From: Heliocybe sulcata
Taxonomy: Eukaryota > Basidiomycota > Agaricomycetes > Gloeophyllales > Gloeophyllaceae
NCBI GenBank assembly: GCA_004369045.1
Contig: ML213519.1
Coordinates: 62,001-126,000 of the forward strand
Direction: 5' to 3'
Length of the DNA: 64,000 bases
Part shown: positions 12,201 through 24,139 of the stretch, piece after piece
How positions within the stretch are numbered: position 1 is the stretch's first letter
How the letters are laid out: each line of letters starts with the position of its first letter
Notes under the pieces: model-generated
Told to the model about the DNA's origin: nothing
The model's database searches: none
The model's input: only the letters and a program-made list of their open reading frames with translations
Made by a program: the position numbers and the translations under genes

Positions 12201-15200
12201 CAGACTATCGCCGGAGGAAATATCTCACAGCGAGACGTATTCAGTCTAATTTTACTTGCGTTCAAATAGGAATTATGGTGACGCGCGGGGCCGAGACCAA
12301 TGAACAAATGTGGGCATTGAAAACAGGTCAGTTGGGTATGTCACACCTAAAGTGTAAACCAGGGTACTGAAAATGTATCGCTATGGCCGTCAACTTGAGA
12401 TAGGCAGATTGCTATATTCTGTTCACCAGGCATGTCAATCATAAAAGTCGGATTGATTGCATCACAGCGTCTTGCGGTGTGCCTGTTCTCGAAGAACCAA
12501 ACGTCGTAGCCTCTGTCTCGAATAGCTTGTCGCCGCTCTAAAATCACTCTAGACTCCCACTAATCGTGCCCATGCTCTGTCAAATATTCAGCGCTAGGAA
12601 CCTGCTCCTAGACCTGGTCCGCAGCGCTTTATTGGCCCCCGATCGAGTCACAAACTGCTAGTCCTAAGACGACGTCCGCCGCCACCGCTGTTTGATATTA
12701 CATGTCAAGAACTTGACTACCATAGTTGTAAGCTGTCTACATACCCTCGACCTGTCCGACCTACTCGGACACTGAGTTGGGTAGTCTCTATCCAGAGGCC
12801 CGAACTCAGTCCGCCGCGAGTAAACATAACTCCGACATACCCCAGCATGTGGCTGTCCACGTCACGCCTCGGACGCAATAGAATCCCGCGCCAGTTCGGA
12901 GAGTCGCCGGCGTGCCAGGGCAGTAACGTGACAGCCCGGTAGGTCAGGTCAGGAAGCAGCATCCTCGAAACGCTCCTGTATTTTCCTGTATTATAATCCG
13001 TCCACGTGAATTTTAGCTGAGGCGCGGAGGCAAAATGCACTTACGATGAGCTTGCAGTGGAGGAACGAGCACGCCGCAACGCCCCAATTTCGTTGCCGCG
13101 TTTATCGCAGTTCTACTAGTTCACCCCTAGCGGCACAGACAGTTGGAGCAGCAGTACCAATACACGGCCGACGAGGATCTCGGCGCTGCGTTCCTTGTTT
13201 GGCGATACGGAGCCAACTCAGCCCTCACCCGGGTCAAAGCAAGCGGGCGATTCGACCGGCTTGCGTTGCCATCGCACTTTCACGGTTAAGCCTGCGGGCA
13301 TGTTTTCCTGGACCGAGGCAGTTAGCGTGCTCCCGGGTTTTTATGTTATCCCCGTTTCTCGGCACCGATCGTACTTAAGATGAGGAAGACGTTGACAGGT
13401 CGTAAAGTCAACCTGCTGTGCTGCTCTGTGCTGCTGCCTTGCCTTCTGTTCGGGAAATTACCTCTTTCTGGGCTGAGATGATCGTTGGACACCGCTCCGC
13501 GGACTGCCTCGGTAATTTTTACGAGACGAGACACTCGGCAACATAGGTTGCCATATGGTTGGGACTGTTAACCTGGAGTCGGAGATCCAAGCAGATCTGG
13601 GGAACAGAACTCGACCGACCTGATTTTCGAGCTGGCAGTTGGTCAACAAGGCTGACTTGACTTACGCAGGGTCGTCTGGGATTCGCCTTAAATGGCCAGC
13701 CTGCATACACGTTGTTCCACCGAGGTAGGAAGCCCCCCGGTTCCCCAAAAGACCTTGCTCTCGCCTTTTCAGTCCGCTGGTTTGTCGCCAGACGCCTGTC
13801 GCCTCCCTTGCAGGCTAACCTACGCCCTCTTCGGGTGGGCACAAGGTCACAGCCTGCTCCTGCACTGTGCAACTGGGCGGCCTTCCTGCCTGACATGGAC
13901 AGCGCACTCTCGACTTCTTGTTTCGCGTACGGTGTGTAACGCATGCGGACGTACTACTACCATGTAGTGTCATATCCAAGCGCCGACGCATTCGCTAGAG
14001 ACAAGTGTGAGACGTTTGCCCACTCACCTACTGCCAGCTGACATATCCATATCCTTCAGGACGCAAGGGGGAGTTCGCGCTTGCGCTCGTACTGGAGCTT
14101 GCCTTCAGGCGTGGCATACGTGGCGTTGGTGCAGAACCATCCTGGTGCAGGCCGGCAGCAAATAACCGCCAACGCCTATTTCATCAGTTTGCTGGCGCTC
14201 CAAAGGGTATGCGCCAGATCGTTAGATGGTCACAGACGGTAGAGAGAGAGCATGAGTGCGAGTCTGCCGGAATATTTCAGGGTTGAGGTTATGGGACTTA
14301 CACAAGCTAATTGGTACGTTCTATGTCTTAGGCGTCGGAGATGTCTTTACACCCTCGTCTAAGACATTTCGATAGCTCAGGTGAGTCGCGTCGCTATAGC
14401 ATGAGTGTCTCTGCATTAACAGCGATCATCCAACCCATGCCAGAGATTGCAGTCAGCAAGAGCAGCGGGCCCGCCCGAAGAATTTCCAGCGGGCACACAC
14501 TTGACTGCTGGCTGGCAGTCAAGGGTGGACCCTTTGGAGACTTTTCGGCGGGTCAACAGGACCTACAATACCTGAATCCTCAGTGTAACAGATACCCGGC
14601 TTACGCTACCGCAACAGCGATGCCATATGACCTTGGTCGCCCTGGATCGCATGATCGGGGAGCATGCGACTGGAATATTGGGAGGTCAGTAGAGCTAGTT
14701 GTTAGGGCTCAGGTTTCTGCCCACGAGAGCATCGGTGGTCAAATCACCGACTTTATCACTTCACTGGAACTCACTGAGTTGCTAGCTTCGCGACAGAGAC
14801 GAGAGCACGAAGAACGCTCGTACGGACGTGGATGTGGGCTCGATGGACGCCAGCTGCGTGGATACCAGCTATATTCCTATACCTCCCCCGTTACCCTCAG
14901 GCTGACATGTACAACACGAGTCCCGGCCCTTTAGCCAGTTCCGACCAATATCATTTTTGCTAGGGTCATCAATCTTGATATGAAATCGTTCGCACAAGTA
15001 TCTATCACGTGCGGCGTCAGTCAGAGTTGAACGTTGAGAGATGGTTAGACGAATTCGTGTTTGTAAACCGAGGTCGACCTTTCCAAACGCGCCTACGTAT
15101 CACGTAGTGCGCTCGCAGTCCAGCATAAACCACGTCCCCAAATCAAATTATGAGAAATGTCCGGTCATCAAACCTTTCTCGTCACGTGGTGAATTAACCG

Positions 15201-15495
15201 GACACCGTCGGATCAGCTTGTCGGACGAGCCCGAGTTTGCACAGCTTTCCCGTCTAGTGTAATCAATGCACAGTACAACTGCGCGCTCGCACCATAAGAT
15301 ACTCTGCTATACGATTTCTCGATCAGAATACTTCCCTCTTTCCAGCCTATCATTTGCGGCAGCCCGTGGAAGTGAAAGCCAGGAGTTATCAGGAGGGTCC
15401 AAGAAGCTATCAAAGGGTAAGTCGTTATTGAAAGTCTGTTGATATCCTGAAGTGTTACCGACATACATCGTTAGAGAATAGTCGTCCAAGGAAAC
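12201..15495. other. gene-poor region; one 197-codon frame at 14341-14934 not supported
   Basis: No family was recognised here. The plus-strand frame at 14341-14934 (197 codons) has no motif, no repeats and no composition I would call coding. Two minus-strand frames (12717-13040 and 13519-13944) also lack recognisable content. The right end, up to 15495, is the upstream region of the HUA1-like gene. Confidence 0.4.
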
Positions 15496-16868
15496 ATGAG
15501 CAGTCATAATCCATTCCGTACTCCGAACATCACCCCTCAGCCGACAGGATTCTCTTCCATCAGCCCGCCGGCTTCATCGAGCCAGCAGCATCCAATACAG
15601 GCACCCTCTTCGTCGAATGTCAACGGTTACGATGACCGACTTAGTCCACCTCCAGAAGAGCTTCCTCCACTTCCTGATGAACCACCACCGGCATACTCCA
15701 CGACAGCTGATAGCAGACATGGTGAGGCTTCGGTAGAATTTGGGCCTCGCCGACCTTTCCAACCGCCACCCTCGACTCTCCTGCACCCACCTTCATTTTC
15801 CCCCAGTCGCACTGGGTTATCTTCGTCACAGTATCACCCGCCAGCAGGCCCACCTCCTCGCTTGTCGCCTCAGGCAACGGGCTCGTCGGGCTACCCGGGC
15901 TCGATCTATCATCAGAATACCGGAGCGGGCACGTCTTCCGGTACAAGTAGAGTCGCACCCCCTCCTCGACATCCGTCACAGCGTCGGCACGTCTCCGAGG
16001 CTGCTGTATCGGCCTCCTCGCAAGGGTATGCCGCTCCGGTTCAGGATACGCATATCTCAGACTTTGCTCGTGACTTCTATGCTGCTGGTACTGGGCCTGC
16101 CAGTATTGGAGACGATTTGGAAACGGGAGGATCTCAATCTTCGCGAATGACACAGCAATCACGTTATGCACCCCCGCCTGCTCAGCCACCGTCCTCAGGC
16201 TCCGGGAAGTATGCACCGCCTCCAGGAAGACCAACTACCCAATCGAACGCGAATGGTGCCGGTGGTGTCCCTGACGATGGGCGACCGACTCGCACACCGG
16301 TGCCTGGTCACCCTCTGCTTCGCGATGGGAAGCTTCTTGTGTATCCCGCTGGGTATGAATGTCATAAATGTGTGTCTCTGTCCGTCAGTATCCGATGAAC
16401 CAGCTGATACTTATATCGATAGGTCGTAATACTGGCTATAAGAACTTCGACCCATCGCATCCGTGCAACAAATGCTGGGACAAATATTCAAAGCCGTACT
16501 CTGGCGCCATTACGTATACGCCCTGGAACCCTTCTTCGGCGGCAGAACCCTCATCAAGCACGAACAAGACCTTCCAGCGTCCTCTGCCTTCCTTCTCGCC
16601 TCCTCACCTCAACTCATCCTCCTCTTCGTCGCTCCGAGCTCCATCAAGCACTGGGTCCCCGAGACCGATGACGTATCCTGGGTCAGTGTCAGAACCCACA
16701 GGTTCATATTTTCACAGCCCTCCTCCGGGAGCGGCTGTCGTGAACCCCGGGGATCCGAGGATTGGAGGCAACTTGTGCTGGCAGTGTCGTGGACGCGGGT
16801 CTATATCGGTCCTACTTTTCTCTGACACTTGTAATACGTGCGGTGGTCTTGGGAGAGTATTCAACTGA
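15496..16868 (+). CDS. HUA1: HUA1-like zinc-ribbon protein
   Basis: Two exons (15496-16369 and 16423-16868) join in frame to a 439-residue protein. The N-terminal two thirds is low-complexity, rich in Pro, Ser and Gln, and carries PPPAY (about residue 60), a PPxY motif of the kind bound by WW domains of Rsp5/NEDD4 ubiquitin ligases. The C-terminus holds two Cys-rich ribbons. The first is CHKCRNTGYKNFDP followed by CNKCW, and is split by the intron. The second is CWQCRGRG followed by CNTCGGLGR, related to the CxxCxGxG fingers of DnaJ. The block NPGDPRIGGNLCWQC before the second ribbon is typical of fungal Hua1 proteins. Yeast Hua1 is a small cytosolic protein reported to associate with Rsp5 partners and actin-patch proteins; this homologue is longer because of its disordered N-terminus. 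The start is the first ATG of the frame. The gene appears intact. Confidence 0.88.
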
Positions 16869-18167
16869 ACATCGTGGTTATGCAGTATTTGGAATATACT
16901 GTCCTTCCTTTGGACGTGTTGTATCCCGCTGTATGACATGTGGACATACAAATTTCCCCGCGTGTATTTTTATCGTCTCGCTCGCAGGCTTGCGTCTATG
17001 TACCGAGTAGCCTACCTCAATTGTACCCCCGACTGGACGCACATTTGCCGTAACGTGGATAAATTACGTTGACTGATGCTTAGTAGACTGACTAGCTTGA
17101 CGGCTCCGCACTGAGAACTGACAGTGGAATACGCTCTCAGCAAGTATAGCTGGTTCGGTTTGACGTACCATTTCTCAAGCTTATTCCCTGTTATTCTTAC
17201 ACTGTGAGCTATCGACTATTAGGGAAATAATGCTTGGAAAGAGGAGGACTATACTCGTGCTCTTCATGAGTTGCAAACCTTCCAAGAGCCAACCGTAAAA
17301 CTCGAGCTCGACAGGGAAAGACCGGATCTAGTGCTTTTGAATTAGTCCGACATATTCCTAAGCCTGAGCTTGCGAACGGTGAGGCGTGGGAGTGCTTGCC
17401 ACGCATGTGCATGATGCTTAGTCAGTGATGGCTCTTTTTCCTGTGTACGACGCGTCGCGTCCCAGTTTCTCCCATATTCTTCTCGTCGTCCTCGTCGGCC
17501 CACTGGATTCTTTGCCCACTCACCGCATCCCTTTGAAGGCTTGGCAGTTCTGAAGGTTCAATTATTGAAACTTCGGCTTTAGGCGAAACTATCCCAGCAC
17601 TCGGTCTTCGGTTCTGCTGTCTGATCGCGCCACACGCTCTGACTCTGTGGCTCTGGTGTGATTAAACCTGCCCTAAATATATCACGTGATCTCTGAGGTC
17701 TGACCCCAACGAGAACGAAGACGGCAGGAATATCATCTGCTGACACGATTTCCGTACTCTTTCCTACTAACTGGACACGCGGTAAAATAGGCTGCGACCG
17801 GCTGTAAATTCCGAGTATAATTCTCGTGCGGTGGTTCACTGACGACACAGCGTCTCAGTAGCCAGCGTCTTCGCCTTAAGCTCATTGCCACTCACTAGTG
17901 CTCGGGCATTAAACTGACTCCGACAGGAATTTGGACAACTGCGAGCTTCGTAGCGTTCTCGCACTAGGCAAGCATCAGAAGGCTATCAGTCACTCAGATC
18001 TCAGACGCGGCTCATCGCTCGGCTAATTAACAACTCGTGAGAACCGCCTTGGTAAAGAGGCCGGACGAGGGAGATTATTAAACCCACCTCGGCTTTCGTC
18101 AGTGCCGCCATCATACGCTCTTTTACATGCTGGGCAAGAGCGCCTCCTAACACCTCCCTCTTCTCTG
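16869..18167. other. intergenic region without recognised features
   Basis: The DNA between the HUA1-like gene and the transcription factor has only short frames and no recognised motif or repeat. Its right part presumably holds the promoter of the downstream regulator. Confidence 0.45.
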
Positions 18168-21100
18168 ATGCCACCTGAACCCAGCAAAGGCAGCGGCCGA
18201 CGCTTGCATAGGAAGGACGCACTGGATGGACACCAAGTGCGTGAGATCGAATTGAAGCGGAGCAGAGGCGAAATCTCATGTGCCGAGTGTCGGAGGTGCG
18301 ATCGACGCTCGTCAGTAATGGAGGGAATGCTCTTTACCAAAGAGGCGGTCTATCCATTGTTTAAGGTTAAAAATCAAATGTGACAAGCAGGTTCCGTGCC
18401 AGTCATGTCGGGTGCGTAAAGAAACATCTTATCCTGGCTCGCTCTATTGATGACCCGGTCGGCATGCGCTAGAGAAGAGGCTGCGAGTCCCTGTGTCCGA
18501 ATGGTGAGTGGCGATTGGTTGGGAACGTAGTATCACCATCCTAACAACACCTAGACAGCTTAACGACTGGTCAGGGCACTCGGTATGTCGCCCACAGGTT
18601 CGTCAGGAAACAGGCATTATCCTATGGACCTATGGGTCCCTACAGGCTGCCTATGACGACCTATATAGGTCCGTAGGCAGCTGTAGGATAATGTCCTTTT
18701 CCTGATAAGTTCACGACTTTGTCAACTTCTCTTACGACCGACACGCAGGTCCGTCTTGGCCGCGACCGAACATCTGCATGACCAGATCACATCCCTAACG
18801 AAACGCGTACGGGACTTGGAAGACGCGCTTGCCACATCGCATGCCCAGGCTTCGACGGAGCCCCACCCTCTCCTACAACAGAATGGAGACTCGACATCCA
18901 GCGTTGAGACGCTTGCTATGAACATCGACGTCGGATCTAAGACACCCGTCGCAGAACAACAGCTCAGCGAATTTTTTGGGACGCTAACCGTGTCGGAGAA
19001 TGGCGTTCCTCGTTTCTTTGGGCCATCAGGAGGTGCAGAGGTATGTATCTATCGTAATTACATACTACTCTTTCGATTATTGAATTTCCGTGCAGAGTTT
19101 GTTACGGGTAAGGCATATTCTGGGCGGGTACACATCAACTAACAAAACGTAGGGAGACGACAGTCCTGTGCAATCAGGCTCAAGCACTGAGGCCAGCGAT
19201 GGCGAGGCTACTCCAGATAGCTCTGTTGTTCCAGAGGTCGTCGTGCGCTTCGCCCGATTCTTTCCGTTTCACCTGGACGGCCCCGTTGGTGCTATACAGA
19301 AGATGATCGAAGCCCAACTCCCTTCGTACGAGCGCGCACTTGGCCTTTGCGAGGCTTTCGGGGACCGCATCACCTGGATATACCGCGCAGTTGCTAAATC
19401 ACAGCTCATCGACGACCTTCTGCCGACAGTATACGGGAAATATGGGGACAACCCTTCCGAGGATTGCACCGGTCCTCACGCACTCGCACTCCTGTTCACT
19501 GTCATCGCCATCGGCACGGTCATGGAAGCGTCGTCGTCTGCGCCGAATAGAGTAGAAGCCGAGCGCTATTTCCAGCTTGCTAGGGGATCTCTTTGTCTAC
19601 GCTCGATACTCGACAAGCCATCAATTGCTACCGTACAGACATTCGAACTTTTAAGCGTGTACATGTCCATGCGTGGGGACGACGTGGTAGACAGGGAATC
19701 CAGGATGGAGTCTACATGGTCCTTCGTCACGTTGGCGGCGCACTTGTCTCATACGGTTAGCATCAGTTCTGTCATACGAGTCGGACAAGAGCTTAGCGTG
19801 TTGCGTAGTTGGGCCTTCGTAAGTTTCTCTCGGTTCCGACTGCAAGATCACCTGCCGAGTTTTCGCAGATCGGGACGGAGCACGCTGGGGTCTGCCTCCG
19901 AAGATGGTGGAGCGAAGGCGGCGGCTATTCTGGGATATCTTTGTCTTTGATGTGTGGCAGGTAGGCAATGCTCGCGACGCCACAGGCTTGGTGTTGATCG
20001 TGCGGGATTGCAGAGTCTCATCACAGGACGTCCGATGGCGTGTCATATCTCCTCTGTGGACTGCAAGTTTCCCGAAGCCGAGGACCCGGCAATTACTGAA
20101 GGTATGTGTGCGCTCAAACAAGGCCTTGTGGCGAGCGTCGACGTGTTTTAGCGGAAAGATGGCAATTCCAGTTTTGTGCGACGTGCGTGGCAGAGGTCGC
20201 TGCGCAAGCGGTTATCCCAGCCACGCCGACGTATTCCAAGATCCAAGAACTCGGACAGAAAGTGGAGAGCTTTCCCGCGCCGCCATCATACGAGTCGCCG
20301 GATCCTGCGTCTGAACCCGTCCAGGAGAATATGAAACTCACACTGCTCTGCCTTCTGATCTCACATTCGCGCGAGATTAGTGAGCGTCTTCGTCGCTGGC
20401 GCAGGCACATATGATCTGACGTGTGCGCAGTTTTGCTTTACATCCATAGGAGTTACTTTATCCAGGCCATACTGGACCATCCGGACAACCCACTGCTCAG
20501 CGAGTACAATCGTTCGTTCCTTGTCACGTATCGAGCGGCCAGGACCATCCTCACCGCAACACGAGACATGTTCGGCCGCTATCCCGACATCGTTGCCCCA
20601 GTCTGGTATCTCTGGTCATTTGCATTCTCAGCTGCTGTACGTCAATTCTTTGCCTTTGCTATGCGGTCCAGAGTCCCATGACCTTGTGCAGGTTGTATTT
20701 GGAGCGGTCGTTATCAAGGGTCCTCATTCTGCCCTGGCGCAGGCTGCTATGGAGGAGTTGGAGCAAGCGTACGTTCTGTTGACGAAAGCGGCGCCGATAA
20801 ACCGGCGTGCAGCTGAAGCGTTGGTGAGTGCACGACGAGGCAGCTATATCCACTCGTTGACAGTGGTCCCATGCAGCCCATCCTCGTTCGATTGAGGAAG
20901 AAGGCTCGGGAGGCGTACAATACGGTCGACAAGGAGGGCCCGGAAGCTATCTCAGGTCCGAGTCAAGACGATACGGAAGACGAGCTGTCGATCTTTGCCG
21001 GGAGAGCGAGCAGGGTCGTGTCCCGACGTCGCTCGCGTTCGCTCCGGGGCCTGGAGAAGGCCCGCAGCTCGGCGTGCACCACCCCGGCGACGTCTGGGTC

Positions 21101-21602
21101 CTACGCCTCTTCCGCGCACCTCACTCCCGATCGGCCTGGCAACAGTCCCGCGGGCCCATCTGAGGATATGGCAGGACATGATTGGGCGTACAACTACTAT
21201 GACGCGTACGATGGGCATTACCTTCCTCCCCCGCAACAGCCATCTTCGTTTAACCAGCCGCACTATGGCGAGCCGAGCAACGCGTTTCCTTGGGTTGGCC
21301 CACACAACCAGGGCTCGTACCAGTCTCTCCAGATGGGGCATGTCGCGCCGTTGGACATCTCATTCGCGCAAGCCGGGCCGTCGACGGCTGGGTATGGCCA
21401 GCAGCCCGCGTTTCCGTCGTCTGCGGGATTCGCTCCCCAAACGCCGGTATTCTACCCAGGGCCGACGGCCGACCCCAGAGCCAATTTCGCCCAGCCGGAG
21501 AGTGCGGAGCAGTCTGCCCAGGACAGGGGCGCGCGCATGGACCAGCGGTGGACGAGCTTCGTGAAGGACAACGGACTGCTTGGGGAGATCGGTTTTCTGT
21601 AG
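18168..21602 (+). CDS. Zn2Cys6 fungal-specific transcription factor
   Basis: Fourteen exons keep frame to give 873 residues: 18168-18295, 18366-18411, 18473-18503, 18555-18582, 18749-19040, 19096-19107, 19153-19755, 19809-19818, 19869-19960, 20014-20101, 20152-20379, 20431-20636, 20692-20823, 20877-21602. The binuclear zinc cluster, spread over exons 1-3, reads CAECRRLKIKCDK, then VPCQSC and CESLCPN, six Cys with normal spacing. A coiled-coil linker follows (EHLHDQITSLTKRVRDLE). The middle homology (Fungal_trans) domain includes LSHTLGLHRDGARWGL and ERRRRLFWDIFVFD. The C-terminal about 250 residues are disordered, rich in Pro, Gln and Ser, and may be an activation domain. The protein should be a nuclear DNA-binding regulator of the Gal4 superfamily; its targets are unknown. 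Exons 6 (12 nt) and 8 (10 nt) are microexons needed to complete conserved motifs. An in-frame upstream ATG at 18102 could add 22 residues. Intron 4 contains a foldback element. Confidence 0.93.
18603..18705. repeat. foldback (MITE-like) element in intron 4 of the transcription factor
   Basis: These 103 bases fold on themselves over nearly their whole length. The outer arms are TCAGGAAACAGGCATTATCC at the left and its near-exact inverted complement ending TCCTTTTCCTGA at the right. Inner arms pair too (AGGCTGCCTATG with CGTAGGCAGCT, GACCTAT with ATAGGTC). The host intron is 166 nt, while most of its neighbours are about 50-60 nt, which fits an insertion. No target-site duplication is obvious. 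Splice sites of the intron are intact. It may be a small non-autonomous DNA transposon. Confidence 0.75.
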
Positions 21603-22157
21603 GCTAAGTTACTTCGTGCGGACTTGGACTTGGTTCTCGATGTGAGAGGCTCACTATATGGCGTGTACACATGTATATATGGATACATCTATCTTATTAA
21701 CTGCTGTACACTGTAGACTGGAGAACCCGGGCCTAGGTAGCTCCGTGAATAAGCTTCATGACTCTCCAATATCGCCGGTTCGATTATCGAGAAGCATACT
21801 GGTGGTTACAGTCCGTAGTAAGCGGCAGTAAGTAGTAAGGGAAAGCTGCGATACGATGTGTTGTACGAGCGCGGTAAGATCATGTAGCAAGGAATATATA
21901 ATGTTGGAAGATTTTATATTTTATCACAAGAATATTAAATATTAGAATTACATTTAGCCTGCTTTTTGCATCTTATGCTAAATATAACATCTTCGATACC
22001 TATTCGATTAACATATCGCTATACCCTAAATCCCGCTCTGTTAGCTACTGCCATCATGCGCCCATAACGATGCAGCTACCGTGGTAAGTGACTCTCGAGA
22101 CATAGCCGTTTTGACTGAGCTTTCATATCAAGGTATAACCCTCGCACCAAACTCAAT
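21603..22157. other. intergenic region, AT-rich centre
   Basis: The stretch holds the 3' flank of the transcription factor and the upstream region of the MFS-like gene. Positions 21890-22000 are AT-rich with repeated TATT/ATTA runs. No gene was recognised. Confidence 0.5.
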
Positions 22158-24139
22158 ATGACTGGTCCCAAGAAAGTCCAGGATTCAGCCGATATCTCAA
22201 TGGTCAAGCCGAGCAGGGAGGAGACCGTCGCAGCAGGGACATCTGGGTCCGGGGACGGAAAGGACGCGCTCGAGAAGAGCCTCGTCGAGCAGCTCGACAA
22301 GAAGTTTGGCATTGCTACGCAGCTGAACAACGCAGGTGATGTACGAACCATCTGCATTGGACTCTATATGACAAGCTCAGTCCAACCGCTCAGATGGTCG
22401 GCTCAATCTTGACGTGCGTATTTACCCGTGCTACTTTCCGCGCTCTAAGCTTTAAGCATTGTGACACCTCCGCTAGAATCGCGACGCTGTTCGGGCTCGC
22501 AGAAGCGCTGAAGCTCGAGGGGACGCGGTTCAATGTGCTGATTGCCATGATGCGAATCGGACACATGATTTCTCCTGTAAGACTCGATTGGTGAGGGCAA
22601 TGTTGATTTCACCAGTACTTAGAGTACCGAGCGATCTCTGTCAACAGGGTCAGAAACAAGGTATGCAAGTCGCACGCATCACTTCCGGGTTTCGCATGCG
22701 CTATGGGCGTCCTCCTTGTCCTCTTGAGTGCGTTTTCCCCCTTGCTTGTTCACATCACGCCTCACCCGCACATTCTCAGGCGTCTTTCCCTCGTACGTAT
22801 CTCGTCGCTGTAGGTTTCACATTTACTTCTATGGCATTTACATCAGATACCCGCGAGCCATATGCATCCTCTTTCTCTTGGGCATCGTAGACGCTGCTCT
22901 CGAGTACTCCCTCGCCGTTCTCATCCGGAGCTGGTACACCAGTAAGGAAGTCAGGCTCATCGGGAGCGGTGCCGCGTCTGCGAACATCTGGGCCGCTATT
23001 AACGTCTCGATACTCGTATTCATGGCGCAATGGAAAGGCCTACCAGGCGAACACGACTGGTGGTACGGCATTGCACACCCGATGAGTATCGGCTGACGCG
23101 TCGCATTTAGGTCCATCCTATTGACAGTGGGCACGGCATTCGCGATATACTACGCGCCACTCGTGTACTGGCGCCACCCTCGCTTCCCCGAGACCGCCGC
23201 GTGGCCCACCCAGGCGGAGCGCGCGCTCTTAGAACAGCGGTCGACCCAGCGCTCCCCCATGATCAGCGCGCCCGATCCGAACGCGCGCCTCACTTTCTCC
23301 GTCCTCAGGAACGCGACGCTGTGGAAACACGCGCTGCTGCAGATGCCCAGCGAGATGGCCTTGACGTACGCCACATTCTGGCCTGTGATCGTCGCGGGCG
23401 CGTGCGGGGTCGAGAAGATGACGCCGGGGTGGCTGCTCGCGAGCGCGTGCCCGTGGATCGTGCCTGCGTTGCTGCGAATTGGCATCAGCAGGTGAGTCGC
23501 GCTCGTCTCCGCGCTCTCATGCATGCAGGAGGACCGACGCTGTGTGTCACCAGGAAGTTCCGCACCATCACACCCGAGTTCATGGCCGGCCAGTTGGCCC
23601 TGCAGTGGCTATGCAGCCTGCTCGCCTTTGTGGGCTTTGGCATCGCGTCACTGACGACGCACCGGTTCTTGCTCGTGCCTGCGTTGTACGTGCAATTGTT
23701 CTGCTTACCTCGCTGTCAGTGCTGATCGTGCTCGCAGAGTCGTGATGCCGCTGCACGACATCGGGCGGCTGACGAGCCTCTTCGCGTTCGTGTCCCTTCC
23801 GCCCGCGCTGTTCAGCGACCCTTCGGAGATTAAGAGTGCGCGGTTCTTCTCCGGCCTCGCTGGGTCCGCTGGGACGCTTCTGGGCACGTAAGTACAGAGC
23901 CCGCTCGCGTCCCTCGTGTGTGCTGATGCCTATCTCGCAGATTCCTTTGGCCGGTCACGTACGAAGCGAGTACCTACAAGATCGCTTTCGGTGTCCAGGC
24001 CGCGGCTACCCTGCTGAGCACGTATGCGGTGCACTTTTGCGTCGGGGAGATCCGAACGCGGCGGGCGGCCCGGAGTGAAGCTGAGGAGGAGTATGTGCCT
24101 CTTCAGGTAGGGTCGAAAGAGCTTGATGCGGCAGTGTGA
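22158..24139 (+). pseudogene. decaying MFS transporter (Dal5/allantoate-permease-like)
   Basis: Coding-like segments in order on the plus strand resemble a fungal anion:cation symporter of the Dal5 family. The N-terminal leader starts at 22158 and contains VEQLDKKFGIA. GLAEALKLEGTRFNVLIAM lies near 22500. A transmembrane 4-5 region near 22860-23040 includes SWYTSKEVRLIGSG. The central loop FPETAAWPTQAERALLEQR is near 23185. Later hydrophobic segments lie near 23560-23690 and 23740-24020, and the tail ends at 24139. Intact members move organic anions such as allantoate, pantothenate or nicotinate across the plasma membrane. Problems are visible: the first transmembrane helix and its signature are missing between about 22340 and 22475, the reading frame slips near 22640, and the second half is divergent from the family. 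I therefore regard it as a pseudogene or rapidly decaying copy. A fast-evolving functional gene with unusual introns cannot be excluded. Its 3' third recurs as fragments elsewhere in the window. Confidence 0.6.

Noticed and set aside
14341-14934. 197-codon plus-strand open frame
   Set aside because: It has no recognisable motif, no splice-linked neighbour and no repeat or membrane pattern; a frame of this length can occur by chance in GC-rich DNA.
18102-18167. upstream ATG of the Zn2Cys6 factor
   Set aside because: In frame, but the added 22 residues are low-complexity and the ATG at 18168 gives a basic leader of usual length; transcript data would decide.
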